Assembly: GCF_900105735.1 (NCBI RefSeq)
Contig: NZ_LT629793.1
Location: 2,542,001-2,606,000, forward strand
Reading direction: 5' to 3'
Origin: Pseudomonas yamanorum
GTDB lineage: Bacteria > Pseudomonadota > Gammaproteobacteria > Pseudomonadales > Pseudomonadaceae
Length of the DNA: 64,000 bases
Numbering within the stretch: position 1 is the first letter of the stretch; every line of letters begins with the position of its first letter. Below, in pieces: positions 13,554-23,121 of the stretch. A program made the position numbers and the translations under genes. Below the pieces are notes generated by a model that saw only the letters and a program-made list of their open reading frames with translations, ran no database searches and was not told the origin of the DNA.

Positions 13554-13980
13554 GCATTTGCTTGGCGCGTTGGCAGAACGCGTCCACCAGGGTATTGGCA
13601 GCTTGATTGAACAACGGGCCCAAGGTGGCACGCACGATAGGGCCGGCATAATCGAACGACAGGTCCAGGCTGATCTTGCAGGCCTTCTCGTTCAACGCCT
13701 TGAACACCCACACACCATGCAACTGAGTGAACGGGCCTTCTTCGAGATTCATCTCAATGGACTGCCCGGGCACCAGCGTGTTGCGCGTGACAAAGTGCTG
13801 GCTCAAGCCGCCCTTTGCCACACCCACGCTGGCAACCATATGCTCATCACTGCTCTCCAACACCTCGGCAGTCGAACACCAAGGCAGGAACTCCGGGTAA
13901 CGCGCCACGTCGTTGACCAGGTCATAGAGCGCCTGCGCCGGGTAGGGCAACAGGGCCGAACGTTGAATATGCGTCGTCAT
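13546..13980 (-). CDS. ratA: RatA/YfjG START-like (coenzyme Q-binding COQ10 family) protein
   Basis: The 144-residue product has the polyketide-cyclase/START-like family pattern (LPYPAQALYDLVNDVARYPEFLPWC). In E. coli the homologue was described as the RatA toxin that blocks ribosome subunit joining; its relation to COQ10 suggests quinone or lipid binding, so the true role is open. The ATG at 13980 (MTTHIQRSALLPY) is preferred over a longer open extension. It is divergent from smpB. Confidence 0.88.
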   Translation of the reverse strand: MTTHIQRSALLPYPAQALYDLVNDVARYPEFLPWCSTAEVLESSDEHMVASVGVAKGGLSQHFVTRNTLVPGQSIEMNLEEGPFTQLHGVWVFKALNEKACKISLDLSFDYAGPIVRATLGPLFNQAANTLVDAFCQRAKQMHG

Positions 13981-14147
13981 GTGAGCGTTATTTCCACAGC
14001 TGAGCGGCAAACATCGCGAAAGGACAACAGGATTCGCGAAAGAAAAAATCAAAAACCAGCCTGCATTGTCCGGGATTCATTCAACACGCTCAAGCACGCA
14101 GGTTGACCGTAGCCGACGCGCTCGCAACTCCCTATAATGCCGCCCCT

Positions 14148-14630
14148 ATGGCTAAACAAAAGAAACACCCAACAGGGACCATCGCGCAAAATAAAAAGGC
14201 GCGACACGATTACTTCATCGAACATCGGTTCGAGGCTGGTCTGGTCCTGGCCGGCTGGGAAGTAAAAAGTCTGCGTGCCAGCAAGCTGCAACTGGTCGAC
14301 AGTTACGTGCTGCTCAAAGACGGTGAGGCATGGCTGCTCGGCAGTCATATCACGCCGCTGATGACTGCCAGCACCCACGTCATTGCCGACCCGGTGCGCA
14401 CGCGCAAGCTGCTGCTCAATGCTCGCGAGCTGGAAAAACTCCAAGCTGCCGTGCAGCAAAAAGGCTACGCCTGCGTTTGCCTGTCGTGGTACTGGAGCAA
14501 GCACCTGGTCAAGTGCGAGATCGCACTGGGCAAGGGCAAGAAGGAATACGACAAGCGTGACACCGAGCGCGAACGCGATTCCAACCGGGAATTGCAGCGC
14601 GCCGTGCGTAACAAGGGCAAGGAAGATTGA
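14148..14630 (+). CDS. smpB: SsrA-binding protein SmpB
   Basis: SmpB binds tmRNA and carries it to stalled ribosomes for trans-translation. The 160-residue product has the family motifs [29 protein letters not shown] and a basic C-terminal tail ([25 protein letters not shown]) that occupies the empty mRNA channel. The ATG at 14148 ([10 protein letters not shown]) is the conserved start, and a TATAAT lies just upstream at 14133-14138. Its RNA partner ssrA is 6 kb away in this window. Confidence 0.97.
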   Translation: MAKQKKHPTGTIAQNKKARHDYFIEHRFEAGLVLAGWEVKSLRASKLQLVDSYVLLKDGEAWLLGSHITPLMTASTHVIADPVRTRKLLLNARELEKLQAAVQQKGYACVCLSWYWSKHLVKCEIALGKGKKEYDKRDTERERDSNRELQRAVRNKGKED

Positions 14631-14647
14631 ATTTCTTGTGACTTGAT

Positions 14648-14677
14648 GTGGCTGAGGGAGCCCGCTCCCTCAGCCAC
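14648..14677. terminator. Convergent terminator smpB/lldR
   Basis: A perfect 14-bp inverted repeat (14648-14661 and 14664-14677) with a 2-base turn lies between two convergent genes. Confidence 0.75.
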
Positions 14678-14685
14678 AACAATTG

Positions 14686-15453
14686 CTAGATCCCTTTGCG
14701 CCGCTCCGCCCGCGCCATGCGCTGAACCTCCTGACGCACTTCTTCCAGCACTTCCTGCACATACAGCAGGTGACGTGTTGAAACCTCCCGCGCCTGCTCG
14801 GCACGCCCTTCGATAATCGCCAGGTACAGATCACGGTGCTGATTGATCAGCATGTCCCGTGTTTCGGTACGCTGCTGATACATGCCACCAATGTTGGTCA
14901 CCACGTTACGCTTGAGCAGATCGAACAGGCCGCGAATGGTATGCAGCAATACCGCGTTATGGCTGGCCTCGGCGATGGCCAGGTGAAACCTCGCATCCGC
15001 CGCGCCCTCTTCCGCCCGGCTCACTTCGTCTGACCGCGTATAGCAATCCTGCAGCTCTTCGAAGGCTGCCGTCAGTCGCTCGCGGTCCACCTCAGTGGCA
15101 CGCAACGCTGCGTAATACGCGCACGAGGCTTCCAGGGTCTGACGAAACTCCAAAAGGTCGCGCTGTGCCTCGGGATTATTTTCCAGCAGATGCAGCAGCG
15201 GATCGCTGAAGGTTGAACCCAGCGACTCCACCACATAATTGCCCCCACCCTGACGGCTGATCAGCAAACCTTTGGCCGCCAGCTTCTGGATCGCCTCACG
15301 CAACGACGGACGCGACACCCCGAACTGCTCGGCCAGTGCGCGCTCGGCCGGCAAGCGCTCGCCCGACTTCAGCGTGCCCTCAAGGATCATGCCCTCAAGC
15401 TGCTCGACGATATCGTCAGACAAACGGCGCTGACGCACCTGATCAAACCCCAT
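14686..15453 (-). CDS. lldR: FadR-subfamily GntR regulator, probable lactate regulator LldR
   Basis: The 255-residue product has an N-terminal GntR winged helix (ERLPAERALAEQFGVSRPSLREAI) and an all-helical FCD ligand-binding domain (ASCAYYAALRA ... HLAIAEASHNAVLL). It is divergent from lldP, and the gap contains a perfect palindrome of the PdhR/LldR type. By family and context it should repress lldP-dld and be released by lactate. GGAGA lies before the start. Confidence 0.88.
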   Translation of the reverse strand: MGFDQVRQRRLSDDIVEQLEGMILEGTLKSGERLPAERALAEQFGVSRPSLREAIQKLAAKGLLISRQGGGNYVVESLGSTFSDPLLHLLENNPEAQRDLLEFRQTLEASCAYYAALRATEVDRERLTAAFEELQDCYTRSDEVSRAEEGAADARFHLAIAEASHNAVLLHTIRGLFDLLKRNVVTNIGGMYQQRTETRDMLINQHRDLYLAIIEGRAEQAREVSTRHLLYVQEVLEEVRQEVQRMARAERRKGI

Positions 15454-15645
15454 AACTCACTCTCCACCATCCCGACCACTCGCCGGGGCCCCTATTCTGG
15501 CCTATTGCCGTGTATCCGGCACCTATCAGAACGTCCTCGTTTCAGCCGATCAGCATCCGTTCAAGCCAACCTACGACCAAAGATTCGCAAGCGGCAAATT
15601 GACACATCCCCCTGAAGGCTTTTAACCTAGCCAACGGTGATTGTA

Positions 15646-15662
15646 AATTGGTAATACCAATT
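15646..15662. promoter_or_regulatory. LldR operator
   Basis: AATTGGTAaTACCAATT is a perfect 17-bp palindrome with the TGGT/ACCA half-sites used by LldR and PdhR. It lies 52 bp before lldP and about 190 bp before lldR, consistent with control of the divergent promoters. Confidence 0.8.
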
Positions 15663-15714
15663 ATCCAAATCACCAAAGCAGTGCCTGACCAACAACAATT
15701 AGGGGCCACCCCAT

Positions 15715-17409
15715 ATGCAAACCTGGCAACAGCTCTACAGCCCGCTCGGCAGCCTTGGCCTGTCCGCACTGGCCGCCGTTATTCCCATCGTATTTTTCTT
15801 CCTGGCCCTGGCGGTGTTTCGCCTCAAAGGCCACGTTGCGGGCAGCATCACCTTGGCACTGTCGATCCTGGTGGCGATCTTTGCCTTCCAGATGCCGGTC
15901 GACATGGCGCTCGCCGCCGCCGGTTACGGCTTTGCCTACGGCCTGTGGCCCATCGCCTGGATCATCGTCGCCGCCGTATTCCTCTATAAACTGACGGTCA
16001 AGAGCGGCCAGTTCGAGATCATCCGCAGCTCCGTGCTGTCGATTACCGACGACCAGCGCCTACAAGTGCTGCTGATCGGCTTCTGCTTCGGCGCGTTCCT
16101 GGAAGGTGCGGCCGGCTTCGGCGCACCGGTGGCGATTACTGCCGCATTGCTGGTAGGACTGGGCTTCAACCCGCTGTACGCCGCCGGCCTGTGCCTGATT
16201 GCCAACACCGCACCCGTCGCGTTCGGCGCGCTGGGGATTCCGATCATCGTGGCCGGCCAAGTGACGGGCATCGACGCGTTCAAGATCGGCGCCATGGCTG
16301 GCCGCCAGTTGCCGCTGCTGTCGCTGTTCGTGCCGTTCTGGCTGGTGTTCATGATGGACGGCCTGCGCGGTGTCAAAGAAACCTGGCCAGCCGCACTGGT
16401 TGCGGGTTTGAGCTTTGCCGTGACCCAGTTCTTCACCTCGAACTTCATCGGCCCGGAACTGCCGGACATCACCTCGGCCCTGGCCAGCCTGATTTCCCTG
16501 ACCCTGTTCCTGAAAGTCTGGCAGCCCAAGCGCAGTGCCGGCGCGCAAATCGCTGGCGCAACGTCCGGCACTGCCGTCACTGCCAGCGCCGGTGGCTTCG
16601 GACTGCCTCGCAACACCCTGGCTTCGCCTTACAGCCTGGGGGAAATTTTCAAGGCCTGGTCGCCGTTCCTGATCCTGACCGTGCTGGTCACCATCTGGAC
16701 CCTGAAGCCGTTCAAGGCGATGTTCGCCGCTGGCGGCGCGATGTACAGCTCGGTGTTCAACTTTGCGATTCCGTACCTGGATCAACTGGTGATCAAGGTT
16801 GCGCCCATCGTTGCTACGCCAACAGCCATCCCTGCGGTATTCAAGCTGGATCCGATTTCCGCGACCGGCACGGCGATTTTCTTCTCCGCCCTGGTATCGA
16901 TGCTGGTGCTGAAGATCGATTTCAAAACTGGTCTGACCACCTTGAAAGAAACCTTTTATGAGCTGCGCTGGCCGATCCTGTCCATCGGCATGGTGCTGGC
17001 CTTTGCGTTCGTCACCAACTACTCGGGTATGTCATCGACCATGGCCCTGGTACTGGCGGCTACCGGCGCGGCATTCCCGTTCTTCTCGCCATTCCTCGGC
17101 TGGCTCGGTGTGTTTCTGACGGGTTCCGACACCTCGTCCAACGCGCTGTTCAGCTCGCTGCAAGCCACCACCGCCCACCAGATCGGCGTCAACGACGTCT
17201 TGCTGGTGGCGGCGAACACCAGCGGCGGCGTGACCGGCAAGATGATCTCGCCGCAGTCGATCGCCGTGGCATGCGCCGCGACTGGCCTGGTGGGCAAGGA
17301 ATCTGACCTGTTCCGCTTCACCCTCAAGCACAGCCTGTTCTTCGCGACGATTGTCGGGCTGATCACTTTGGCCCAGGCCTACTGGTTCACCGGTATGCTG
17401 GTGCACTAA
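15715..17409 (+). CDS. lldP: L-lactate permease
   Basis: LldP is a proton-coupled lactate (and glycolate) importer of the inner membrane. The 564-residue product is of family length and very hydrophobic, with about a dozen membrane segments. It contains the LctP signature [20 protein letters not shown] and a C-terminal [14 protein letters not shown] motif. It is divergent from lldR and followed after 70 bp by a D-lactate dehydrogenase gene. A hairpin (17436-17460) in that gap may reduce downstream expression. Confidence 0.93.
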   Translation: MQTWQQLYSPLGSLGLSALAAVIPIVFFFLALAVFRLKGHVAGSITLALSILVAIFAFQMPVDMALAAAGYGFAYGLWPIAWIIVAAVFLYKLTVKSGQFEIIRSSVLSITDDQRLQVLLIGFCFGAFLEGAAGFGAPVAITAALLVGLGFNPLYAAGLCLIANTAPVAFGALGIPIIVAGQVTGIDAFKIGAMAGRQLPLLSLFVPFWLVFMMDGLRGVKETWPAALVAGLSFAVTQFFTSNFIGPELPDITSALASLISLTLFLKVWQPKRSAGAQIAGATSGTAVTASAGGFGLPRNTLASPYSLGEIFKAWSPFLILTVLVTIWTLKPFKAMFAAGGAMYSSVFNFAIPYLDQLVIKVAPIVATPTAIPAVFKLDPISATGTAIFFSALVSMLVLKIDFKTGLTTLKETFYELRWPILSIGMVLAFAFVTNYSGMSSTMALVLAATGAAFPFFSPFLGWLGVFLTGSDTSSNALFSSLQATTAHQIGVNDVLLVAANTSGGVTGKMISPQSIAVACAATGLVGKESDLFRFTLKHSLFFATIVGLITLAQAYWFTGMLVH

Positions 17410-17435
17410 GACCTGCACGTAATAGGGTAAGAACC

Positions 17436-17460
17436 GACGCCGGACAGCGATTCCGGCGTC
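17436..17460 (+). other. Hairpin between lldP and dld
   Basis: GACGCCGG (17436-17443) pairs with CCGGCGTC (17453-17460). It has no U-tract and lies 20 bp before the dld start, so it is probably a partial terminator or processing element. Confidence 0.45.
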
Positions 17461-17479
17461 AGCTATTTCTGGAGGACCG

Positions 17480-20290
17480 ATGAGCCTGCCTGCTGCTTTT
17501 CTGAGCGACGCCGCACAACTGATCCCGCAAGATCGTCGCTTCGACGATCCACTTTCCACCCTCGCCTTCGGCACCGACGCCAGTTTTTACCGACTGATCC
17601 CACAACTGGTGATCCGTGTTGAATCGGAAGATGAAGTCGTGGCCCTGCTGCAACTGGCCCAGCGCGACCGCGTGCCGGTGACCTTTCGTGCGGCGGGCAC
17701 CAGCCTTTCGGGACAGGCCATCAGCGACTCGGTACTGATCGTGCTGGGGGACAATTGGAACGGGCGCGAGATTCGCGGCCAGGGCACACAAATCCGCTTG
17801 CAGCCCGGCGTGATCGGCGCGCAAGCCAACGCCTGGCTGGCGCCGTTCGGACGCAAGATCGGCCCGGACCCGGCGTCGATCAATGCCTGCAAGATTGGCG
17901 GCATCGTCGCCAACAATGCCAGCGGCATGTGCTGTGGCACGGCGCAGAATACCTACCACACCCTGGCGGGCATCCGCCTGGTGCTGGCCGACGGCAGCCG
18001 CCTGGACACGGAAGATCCGGCCAGTGTTTCAGCCTTTCGCCAACGTCACGGCGACCTGCTTGAACGCCTGGCGACCCTGGGCCGCGAAACGCGGGCCAAT
18101 GCCGAATTGGCTGCGAAAATCCGCCACAAATACCGCCTGAAAAACACCACCGGCTTGTCACTCAACGCCCTGGTGGATTTCGACGAGCCACTGGATATCC
18201 TCAGCCATCTGCTGGTGGGCTCCGAAGGTACCCTGGGTTTTATCAGCGCAGTGACCTACGACACGGTGATCGACCACCCGAACAAAGCCTCGGCCCTGAT
18301 CGTGTTCCCGGATGTGGAAACCTGCTGCAACGCGGTGACGGTACTCAAATCCCAACCTGTTTCAGCGGTTGAACTGCTGGACCGCCGCAGCATGCGTTCG
18401 GTGCAGGACAAACCCGGCATGCCGGCTTTCGTACAGCAGCTATCGGAAAATGCCTGCGCCCTGCTGATCGAATCCCGCGCCGCCTCGCCCTCGCTGCTGC
18501 AGGAGCAACTGGCGCTGATCATGGCCTCCCTGGCCAGCTTCCCGGTGGAGAAACAAGTCGACTTCACCGAAGACCCGATTGAAAACGCCCGCCTGTGGGC
18601 GATCCGCAAAGACACCTTCCCCGCCGTGGGCGCCGTGCGTAAAACCGGCACCACCGTGATCATCGAAGACGTGACCTTCCCGGTGGAACAACTGGCTATT
18701 GGCGTTAACCGCCTGATCGAGTTGTTCGACAAACATCACTACGACGAAGCGATCCTTTTCGGACACGCCCTGGAAGGCAATCTGCACTTTGTGTTCACTC
18801 AAGGCTTCAACAGCGCGGAAGAAGTCGCACGTTACCAGGCGTTCATGGACGACGTCGCCCAGTTGGTGGCCGTGGAGTTTGGCGGCTCGCTGAAGGCCGA
18901 GCACGGTACCGGTCGCAACATGGCACCCTTCGTCGAACTGGAATGGGGCAGCGATGCCTACCAGTTGATGTGGCAACTCAAGCGCCTGCTCGACCCCAAC
19001 GGCATTCTCAACCCGGACGTGGTGCTCAGCGAAGACCCGCAAATCCACCTCAAGCACCTCAAGCCACTGCCCGCCGCGGACGAGCTTGTGGATAAGTGCA
19101 TCGAGTGCGGTTTCTGCGAACCTGTATGCCCGTCGAAAGGACTGACCCTGAGCCCGCGCCAGCGCATTGTGATCTGGCGCGATATCCAGGCCCGAAAACG
19201 CGCCGGCATCGATACCACCGAACTGGAAGCGGCCTATCAATACCAAGGCATCGACACCTGCGCGGCCACCGGGCTTTGCGCCCAACGCTGCCCGGTAGGC
19301 ATCAATACCGGCGACCTGGTGAAAAAGCTACGCAGCCGCGACGCCGACCGCACCAAAACCGCCGAATGGCTGTCGACGCACTTCGCCACGGCACTGCAAG
19401 GTGCGCGCTTCACCCTGCACGTGGCCAACGGTGCGCGCATGCTGCTGGGCGCGCCGCGACTGGCGAAGCTCTCCGCCACGGTAACCCGCCTGTCCAAGGG
19501 GCAAATCCCCCAGTGGACCAACGCCATGCCGCAACCGGAAAAGGCCATTCGTTTCAGCCCCGCCGTGAGCGACGAGCGACCACGGGTGGTGTACCTCGCT
19601 GCCTGCGTATCACGCGCCATGGGCCCGGCAGCCGGCGACCACGAGCAGATGTCGCTGTACGACAAAACCCGCGGCCTGCTGGAAAAAGCCGGTTACCAGG
19701 TAGTCTTCCCCGACAATCAGGACAACCTCTGCTGCGGCCAGCCTTTCGCATCCAAGGGCTACGCCGAACAAGCCGAACACAAACGCCAGGAACTGATCGG
19801 CGCCCTGCTCCACGCCAGCCGTGGCGGCCTCGACCCGATCTACTGCGACACCAGCCCGTGCACCCTGCGCCTGGTCCAGGACCTGGCCGAAACCCGCCTC
19901 GACCTCTACGACCCGGTACGCTTTATCCGCACGCACCTGATGGACCGCCTCGACTTCACCCCCCAGGAAGCCCCGATCGCCGTGCACGTCACCTGCAGCA
20001 CCCAGCACCTGGGAGAAAGCCAGGCGCTGATCGACCTGGCCAGGCAGTGCAGCAAAAACGTGGTGATCCCCGAAGGCATTCATTGCTGTGGGTTTGCCGG
20101 CGACAAAGGCTTCACCACGCCGGAGCTGAACGCGCACTCACTGCGCAGCCTGAAGGACGCCGTGCAGTCTTGCAGCGAGGGCATTTCCACCAGCCGTACG
20201 TGTGAGATTGGTCTGACGCAACATGGTGGAATTGATTACCACGGCCTGGTGTACCTGGTGGACCGAGTGACCCAGGCGCGGGCCCATTAG
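17480..20290 (+). CDS. FAD- and Fe-S-dependent D-lactate dehydrogenase (LldE/Dld-II type)
   Basis: This enzyme oxidises D-lactate to pyruvate and passes electrons to the respiratory chain. The 936-residue product has an N-terminal FAD_binding_4 domain (FRAAGTSLSGQAISDS, IGGIVANNASGMCCG), an FAD-oxidase C-terminal domain (EHGTGRNMAPFVELEWG), two ferredoxin clusters (CIECGFCEPVCP and CAATGLCAQRCPVG), and a C-terminal CCG part (NLCCGQPFASKG, HCCGFAGDKGF). GGAGGACCG precedes the ATG. The FMN-type L-lactate dehydrogenase gene lldD, commonly between lldP and this gene in pseudomonads, is absent. Confidence 0.92.
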   Translation: MSLPAAFLSDAAQLIPQDRRFDDPLSTLAFGTDASFYRLIPQLVIRVESEDEVVALLQLAQRDRVPVTFRAAGTSLSGQAISDSVLIVLGDNWNGREIRGQGTQIRLQPGVIGAQANAWLAPFGRKIGPDPASINACKIGGIVANNASGMCCGTAQNTYHTLAGIRLVLADGSRLDTEDPASVSAFRQRHGDLLERLATLGRETRANAELAAKIRHKYRLKNTTGLSLNALVDFDEPLDILSHLLVGSEGTLGFISAVTYDTVIDHPNKASALIVFPDVETCCNAVTVLKSQPVSAVELLDRRSMRSVQDKPGMPAFVQQLSENACALLIESRAASPSLLQEQLALIMASLASFPVEKQVDFTEDPIENARLWAIRKDTFPAVGAVRKTGTTVIIEDVTFPVEQLAIGVNRLIELFDKHHYDEAILFGHALEGNLHFVFTQGFNSAEEVARYQAFMDDVAQLVAVEFGGSLKAEHGTGRNMAPFVELEWGSDAYQLMWQLKRLLDPNGILNPDVVLSEDPQIHLKHLKPLPAADELVDKCIECGFCEPVCPSKGLTLSPRQRIVIWRDIQARKRAGIDTTELEAAYQYQGIDTCAATGLCAQRCPVGINTGDLVKKLRSRDADRTKTAEWLSTHFATALQGARFTLHVANGARMLLGAPRLAKLSATVTRLSKGQIPQWTNAMPQPEKAIRFSPAVSDERPRVVYLAACVSRAMGPAAGDHEQMSLYDKTRGLLEKAGYQVVFPDNQDNLCCGQPFASKGYAEQAEHKRQELIGALLHASRGGLDPIYCDTSPCTLRLVQDLAETRLDLYDPVRFIRTHLMDRLDFTPQEAPIAVHVTCSTQHLGESQALIDLARQCSKNVVIPEGIHCCGFAGDKGFTTPELNAHSLRSLKDAVQSCSEGISTSRTCEIGLTQHGGIDYHGLVYLVDRVTQARAH

Positions 20291-20476
20291 AGCCGCCCCT
20301 TTTTGGTGCCAAACCTAATGACTTCGGGGTTTTTCGACTAATCCAGCGACAAAACAGAACCCCTGCGCGCCGGCGTAGTCATCTGCATAGGCCTCGACAA
20401 ACGAGGCTCATCAGTGACCTCGCTGGCTGCACGGAAAACCGGCAGCATCGAGCCCTATTTGCACAAGGAGATACCC

Positions 20477-20761
20477 ATGAAGCGTTCCGCTCTTGCTGGT
20501 TTGTTCATTACCGCTGCGATGCTGGCGTCCCCCGCGTTTGCCGCCGGAACAAAAGACGATCTGTGCCAAATCAACCTGGACAAAATCAACAACGGGAAAG
20601 CCTTGCTCGCCACCGACACCAGCGGCAAAGCCGGCGAAATTGACACCGCCGTCTCCCAAGCCAAGGCAGCCCATGCGGCAGGCGATGACAAGAAGTGCAT
20701 CGAGATCACCTCCAAGGCGCTGCAAAGCCTGCAAGACACGGACAAAGGCGGTAATCAGTAA
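20477..20761 (+). CDS. Small exported protein of unknown function
   Basis: The 94-residue product has a clear signal peptide (cleavage after AFA, about residue 22). The mature part is helical and Ala/Lys/Asp-rich, with two cysteines (DDLCQINLDKI and KKCIEITSKAL). It should end up in the periplasm. AAGGAG lies 8 bp before the ATG at 20477. I do not recognise a function. A terminator follows, and ssrA begins 100 bp downstream. Confidence 0.8.
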   Translation: MKRSALAGLFITAAMLASPAFAAGTKDDLCQINLDKINNGKALLATDTSGKAGEIDTAVSQAKAAHAAGDDKKCIEITSKALQSLQDTDKGGNQ

Positions 20762-20774
20762 CCTGTCACCGCTC

Positions 20775-20798
20775 AAGGCCAACCTTCGGGTTGGCCTT
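20775..20798 (+). terminator. Terminator after the 94-residue exported protein gene
   Basis: A 10-bp perfect stem (AAGGCCAACC / GGTTGGCCTT) is closed by a UUCG tetraloop. It is followed by CTGTAAG and not a T-run, so termination is likely but unproven. Confidence 0.6.
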
Positions 20799-20863
20799 CT
20801 GTAAGTGATTGGCGTACACTGCACAGGCTTGTCACTCACTAAGAAACAACGAGTTACAAGCAC

Positions 20864-21261
20864 GGGGCCGTTTAGGATTCGACGCCGGTTGCGAAACTTT
20901 AGGTGCATGCCGAGTTGGTAACAGAACTCGTAAATCCACTGTTGCAACTTCTTATAGTTGCCAATGACGAAACCTACGGCCAGGAATTCTCTCTCGCTGC
21001 GTAAGCAGCTTTAGATCCTGAGCTTCTGGTACCTTCGGGTCCAGCAATCACCAGGGGATGTCTGTAAACCCAAAGTGATTGTCATATAGAACAGAATCGC
21101 CGTGCAGTACGTTGTGGACGAATCGGCTAAAACTTACACAACTCGCCCAAAGCACCCTGCCCTTCGGGTCGCTGAGGGTTAACTTAATAGATACGGCTAA
21201 GCATGTAGTACCGACAGCGGAGTACTGGCGGACGGGGGTTCAAATCCCCCCGGCTCCACCA
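20864..21261 (+). ncRNA. ssrA: Transfer-messenger RNA
   Basis: tmRNA rescues stalled ribosomes with SmpB. The 5' end GGGGCCG (20864-20870) pairs with CGGCTCC before ACCA at the 3' end (21251-21261). A T-arm (GGGGG-TTCAAAT-CCCCC) is present. The tag reading frame starts at 20960 and ends at the TAA at 21002-21004, encoding ANDETYGQEFSLAA. The 3' end is the insertion site of the genomic island that follows. Confidence 0.97.
21239..21261 (+). repeat. attL: tmRNA 3' end used as integration site
   Basis: These 23 bases of the T-arm and acceptor stem recur imperfectly at 37246-37267 (19 matching columns of 23 with one gap). An integrase gene lies 190 bp downstream, the standard layout for tmRNA-targeting islands. 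Confidence 0.7.
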
Positions 21262-21272
21262 AATTATCATCT

Positions 21273-21294
21273 AAAGACGTCCACGGACGTCTTT
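21273..21294 (+). terminator. Terminator directly after ssrA, supplied by the island
   Basis: AAAGACGTCC pairs with GGACGTCTTT and is followed by TTTT. It lies 12 bp after the tmRNA end, so the island brings its own ssrA terminator; a different terminator-like hairpin lies past the right end. Confidence 0.85.
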
Positions 21295-21374
21295 TTTTGT
21301 GCCTGAAATCCAGTAAATACGGGGGTTTCAGGGCCACAGGAGGCTTTCCAGGCTTTGTGAATTCCAGGCAGTTT

Positions 21375-21424
21375 GGTATTCCCAATGGTATTCCCGGCTA
21401 CACGGCGCTAATCTTGGGAATACC
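21375..21424. repeat. Left integrase arm-site cluster
   Basis: GGTATTCC occurs at 21375-21382 and 21387-21394, and in inverted orientation at 21417-21424. The direct pair has a 12-bp period, the same as the pair near the right end. They are likely integrase N-domain binding sites; the role is inferred. Confidence 0.6.
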
Positions 21425-21448
21425 AAAAGGTGTCATGGAGTACTTCTC

Positions 21449-22705
21449 ATGTGCGCTCAAACCACCCGCCTCTCCGACCGCCAGCTCAAGGCGGTCAAAC
21501 CGAAAGACAAGGATTACGTCCTCACGGATGGCGACGGGCTCCAACTGCGAGTCAGGGTCAATCGCTCGATGCAGTGGAATTTCAACTACCGGCATCCCGT
21601 CACCAAAAATCGAATCAACATGGCACTCGGCTCTTATCCCGAGGTTTCTCTTGCGCAAGCGAGGAAGAAAACCGTTGAGGCAAGAGAGCTGCTTGCACAG
21701 GGCATCGACCCAAAAGCTCAGCGTAATGAGCTACAGGAAGCCAAACGAGCGGAAACGGAACACACCTTCGAGAACGTGGCCACTGCCTGGTTCGAGCTGA
21801 AGAAGGATTCCGTCACGCCGGCGTATGCCGAAGACATTTGGCGCTCCCTCACACTGCATGTTTTTCCGAGCATGAAATCAACGCCTCTCTCCGAAGTCAG
21901 CGCCCCAATGGTCATCAAGCTCCTTCGTCCGATTGAGGCCAAAGGCAGCCTCGAGACAGTTAAGCGAGTGAGCCAGCGCCTTAACGAGATAATGACCTAC
22001 GGGGTCAATTCCGGAATGATCTTTGCCAACCCTCTCAGCGGTATTCGAGCGGTGTTCAAGAAACCTAAGAAAGAGAACATGGCAGCTCTACCACCAGATG
22101 AGCTTCCGGAGCTCATGATGGAAATCGCGAACGCCAGCATTAAGCGGACGACCCGCTGCCTGATCGAATGGCAGCTACACACTATGACCCGCCCTGCCGA
22201 AGCGGCGACTACCCGATGGGCAGACATCGACTTCGAAAAACGCATCTGGGCCATCCCTCCGGAGCGAATGAAAAAGCGTCGTCCGCACACAATCCCGCTG
22301 ACCGAACATGCACTCTCGTTATTGAAGACGCTTAAGCCCCATAGCGGCCACAGGGAATATGTGTTCCCGTCAGATAGAAATCCGCGCACCCACGCGAATA
22401 GCCAGACAGCCAACATGGCATTGAAACGAATGGGCTTTCAGGACCGCTTAGTCAGCCACGGCATGCGCTCCATGGCCAGCACAATTCTGAATGAGCATGG
22501 ATGGGATCCGGAGCTAATCGAAGTCGCGCTGGCGCATGTCGATAAAGACGAAGTTCGAAGCGCCTACAACCGGGCGGATTACATCGAACGCCGGCGTCCG
22601 ATGATGGCCTGGTGGAGTGAACATATCCAGAAGGCAGCCACCGGCAGCCTGTCGGCATCCGCCATCAATCAAAACAGGGACCGTAACGTCGTGCCGATAC
22701 GCTGA
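21449..22705 (+). CDS. P4-type tyrosine recombinase (island integrase)
   Basis: The 418-residue product has an N-terminal arm-DNA-binding DUF4102-like domain (LSDRQLKAVKPKDKDYVLTDGDGLQLRV), a central core-binding domain, and a C-terminal catalytic domain. Active-site residues can be read: Arg in MTRPAEA, the HxxR box in SHGMRSMA, His in ALAHVDKDE and the Tyr nucleophile in RSAYNRA. It excises and inserts the island at ssrA. It lies 190 bp from attL and reads away from it. The ATG at 21449 follows a weak ribosome site. Confidence 0.93.
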   Translation: MCAQTTRLSDRQLKAVKPKDKDYVLTDGDGLQLRVRVNRSMQWNFNYRHPVTKNRINMALGSYPEVSLAQARKKTVEARELLAQGIDPKAQRNELQEAKRAETEHTFENVATAWFELKKDSVTPAYAEDIWRSLTLHVFPSMKSTPLSEVSAPMVIKLLRPIEAKGSLETVKRVSQRLNEIMTYGVNSGMIFANPLSGIRAVFKKPKKENMAALPPDELPELMMEIANASIKRTTRCLIEWQLHTMTRPAEAATTRWADIDFEKRIWAIPPERMKKRRPHTIPLTEHALSLLKTLKPHSGHREYVFPSDRNPRTHANSQTANMALKRMGFQDRLVSHGMRSMASTILNEHGWDPELIEVALAHVDKDEVRSAYNRADYIERRRPMMAWWSEHIQKAATGSLSASAINQNRDRNVVPIR

Positions 22706-22790
22706 GCAAGCGACAATTCGTGCCGTGCAGCAGGGCGACTGAAGTGGCGACTGTCGCTAAATCAGCCGCATGCCTGCGCTTCTTCGGCCA

Positions 22791-22835
22791 AGCCCCTAAG
22801 TATGGGAAGGCTCCGCATTCCCATACTTAGGGGCT
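22791..22835. terminator. 18-bp perfect hairpin between convergent integrase and module genes
   Basis: The arms at 22791-22808 and 22818-22835 are exactly complementary over 18 bp around a 9-base loop. There is no long T-run. It lies between two convergent transcription units and is probably a bidirectional terminator. Confidence 0.6.
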
Positions 22836-22851
22836 CACGCTTAAAGATCTA

Positions 22852-23121
22852 TCAGACAACCACGAGTTGCGCCTTTCTGCGGCGGATCAGCCCTGCTGTT
22901 AACTCATAGTAATAGATGGTCGCTGGTGCTGAGCAACGCAGGTAGTGCTCTAAAAACCATCTGGTGTGCTTTTCCTTCCAGGACCAAGGAGTCGCACAAC
23001 TCCAGCGTTCACGAATCGCCTCGTGCATCCTTTCTGCCTGCCTGATATGCCGCTGCCGCGTGGCATGCGCACCTTTGAGCACGGGGCTCAGAAACAACGC
23101 CATATCGAACTCGGACTTCAT
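22852..23121 (-). CDS. Hypothetical 89-residue protein coupled to recombinase
   Basis: This is a small basic protein (MKSEFDMALFLSPVLKGAHATRQRHIRQAERMH ... AGLIRRRKAQLVVV) with many Arg/His/Trp residues and no motif I recognise. Its ATG overlaps the stop of the upstream recombinase gene (ATGA), so translation is coupled. By position it may assist recombination or DNA binding, which is inference only. Confidence 0.65.
   Translation of the reverse strand: MKSEFDMALFLSPVLKGAHATRQRHIRQAERMHEAIRERWSCATPWSWKEKHTRWFLEHYLRCSAPATIYYYELTAGLIRRRKAQLVVV

Noticed and set aside
21079..21306. Open frame spanning the 3' half of the tmRNA
   Set aside because: It lies inside ssrA, and the RNA gene fully explains the sequence.
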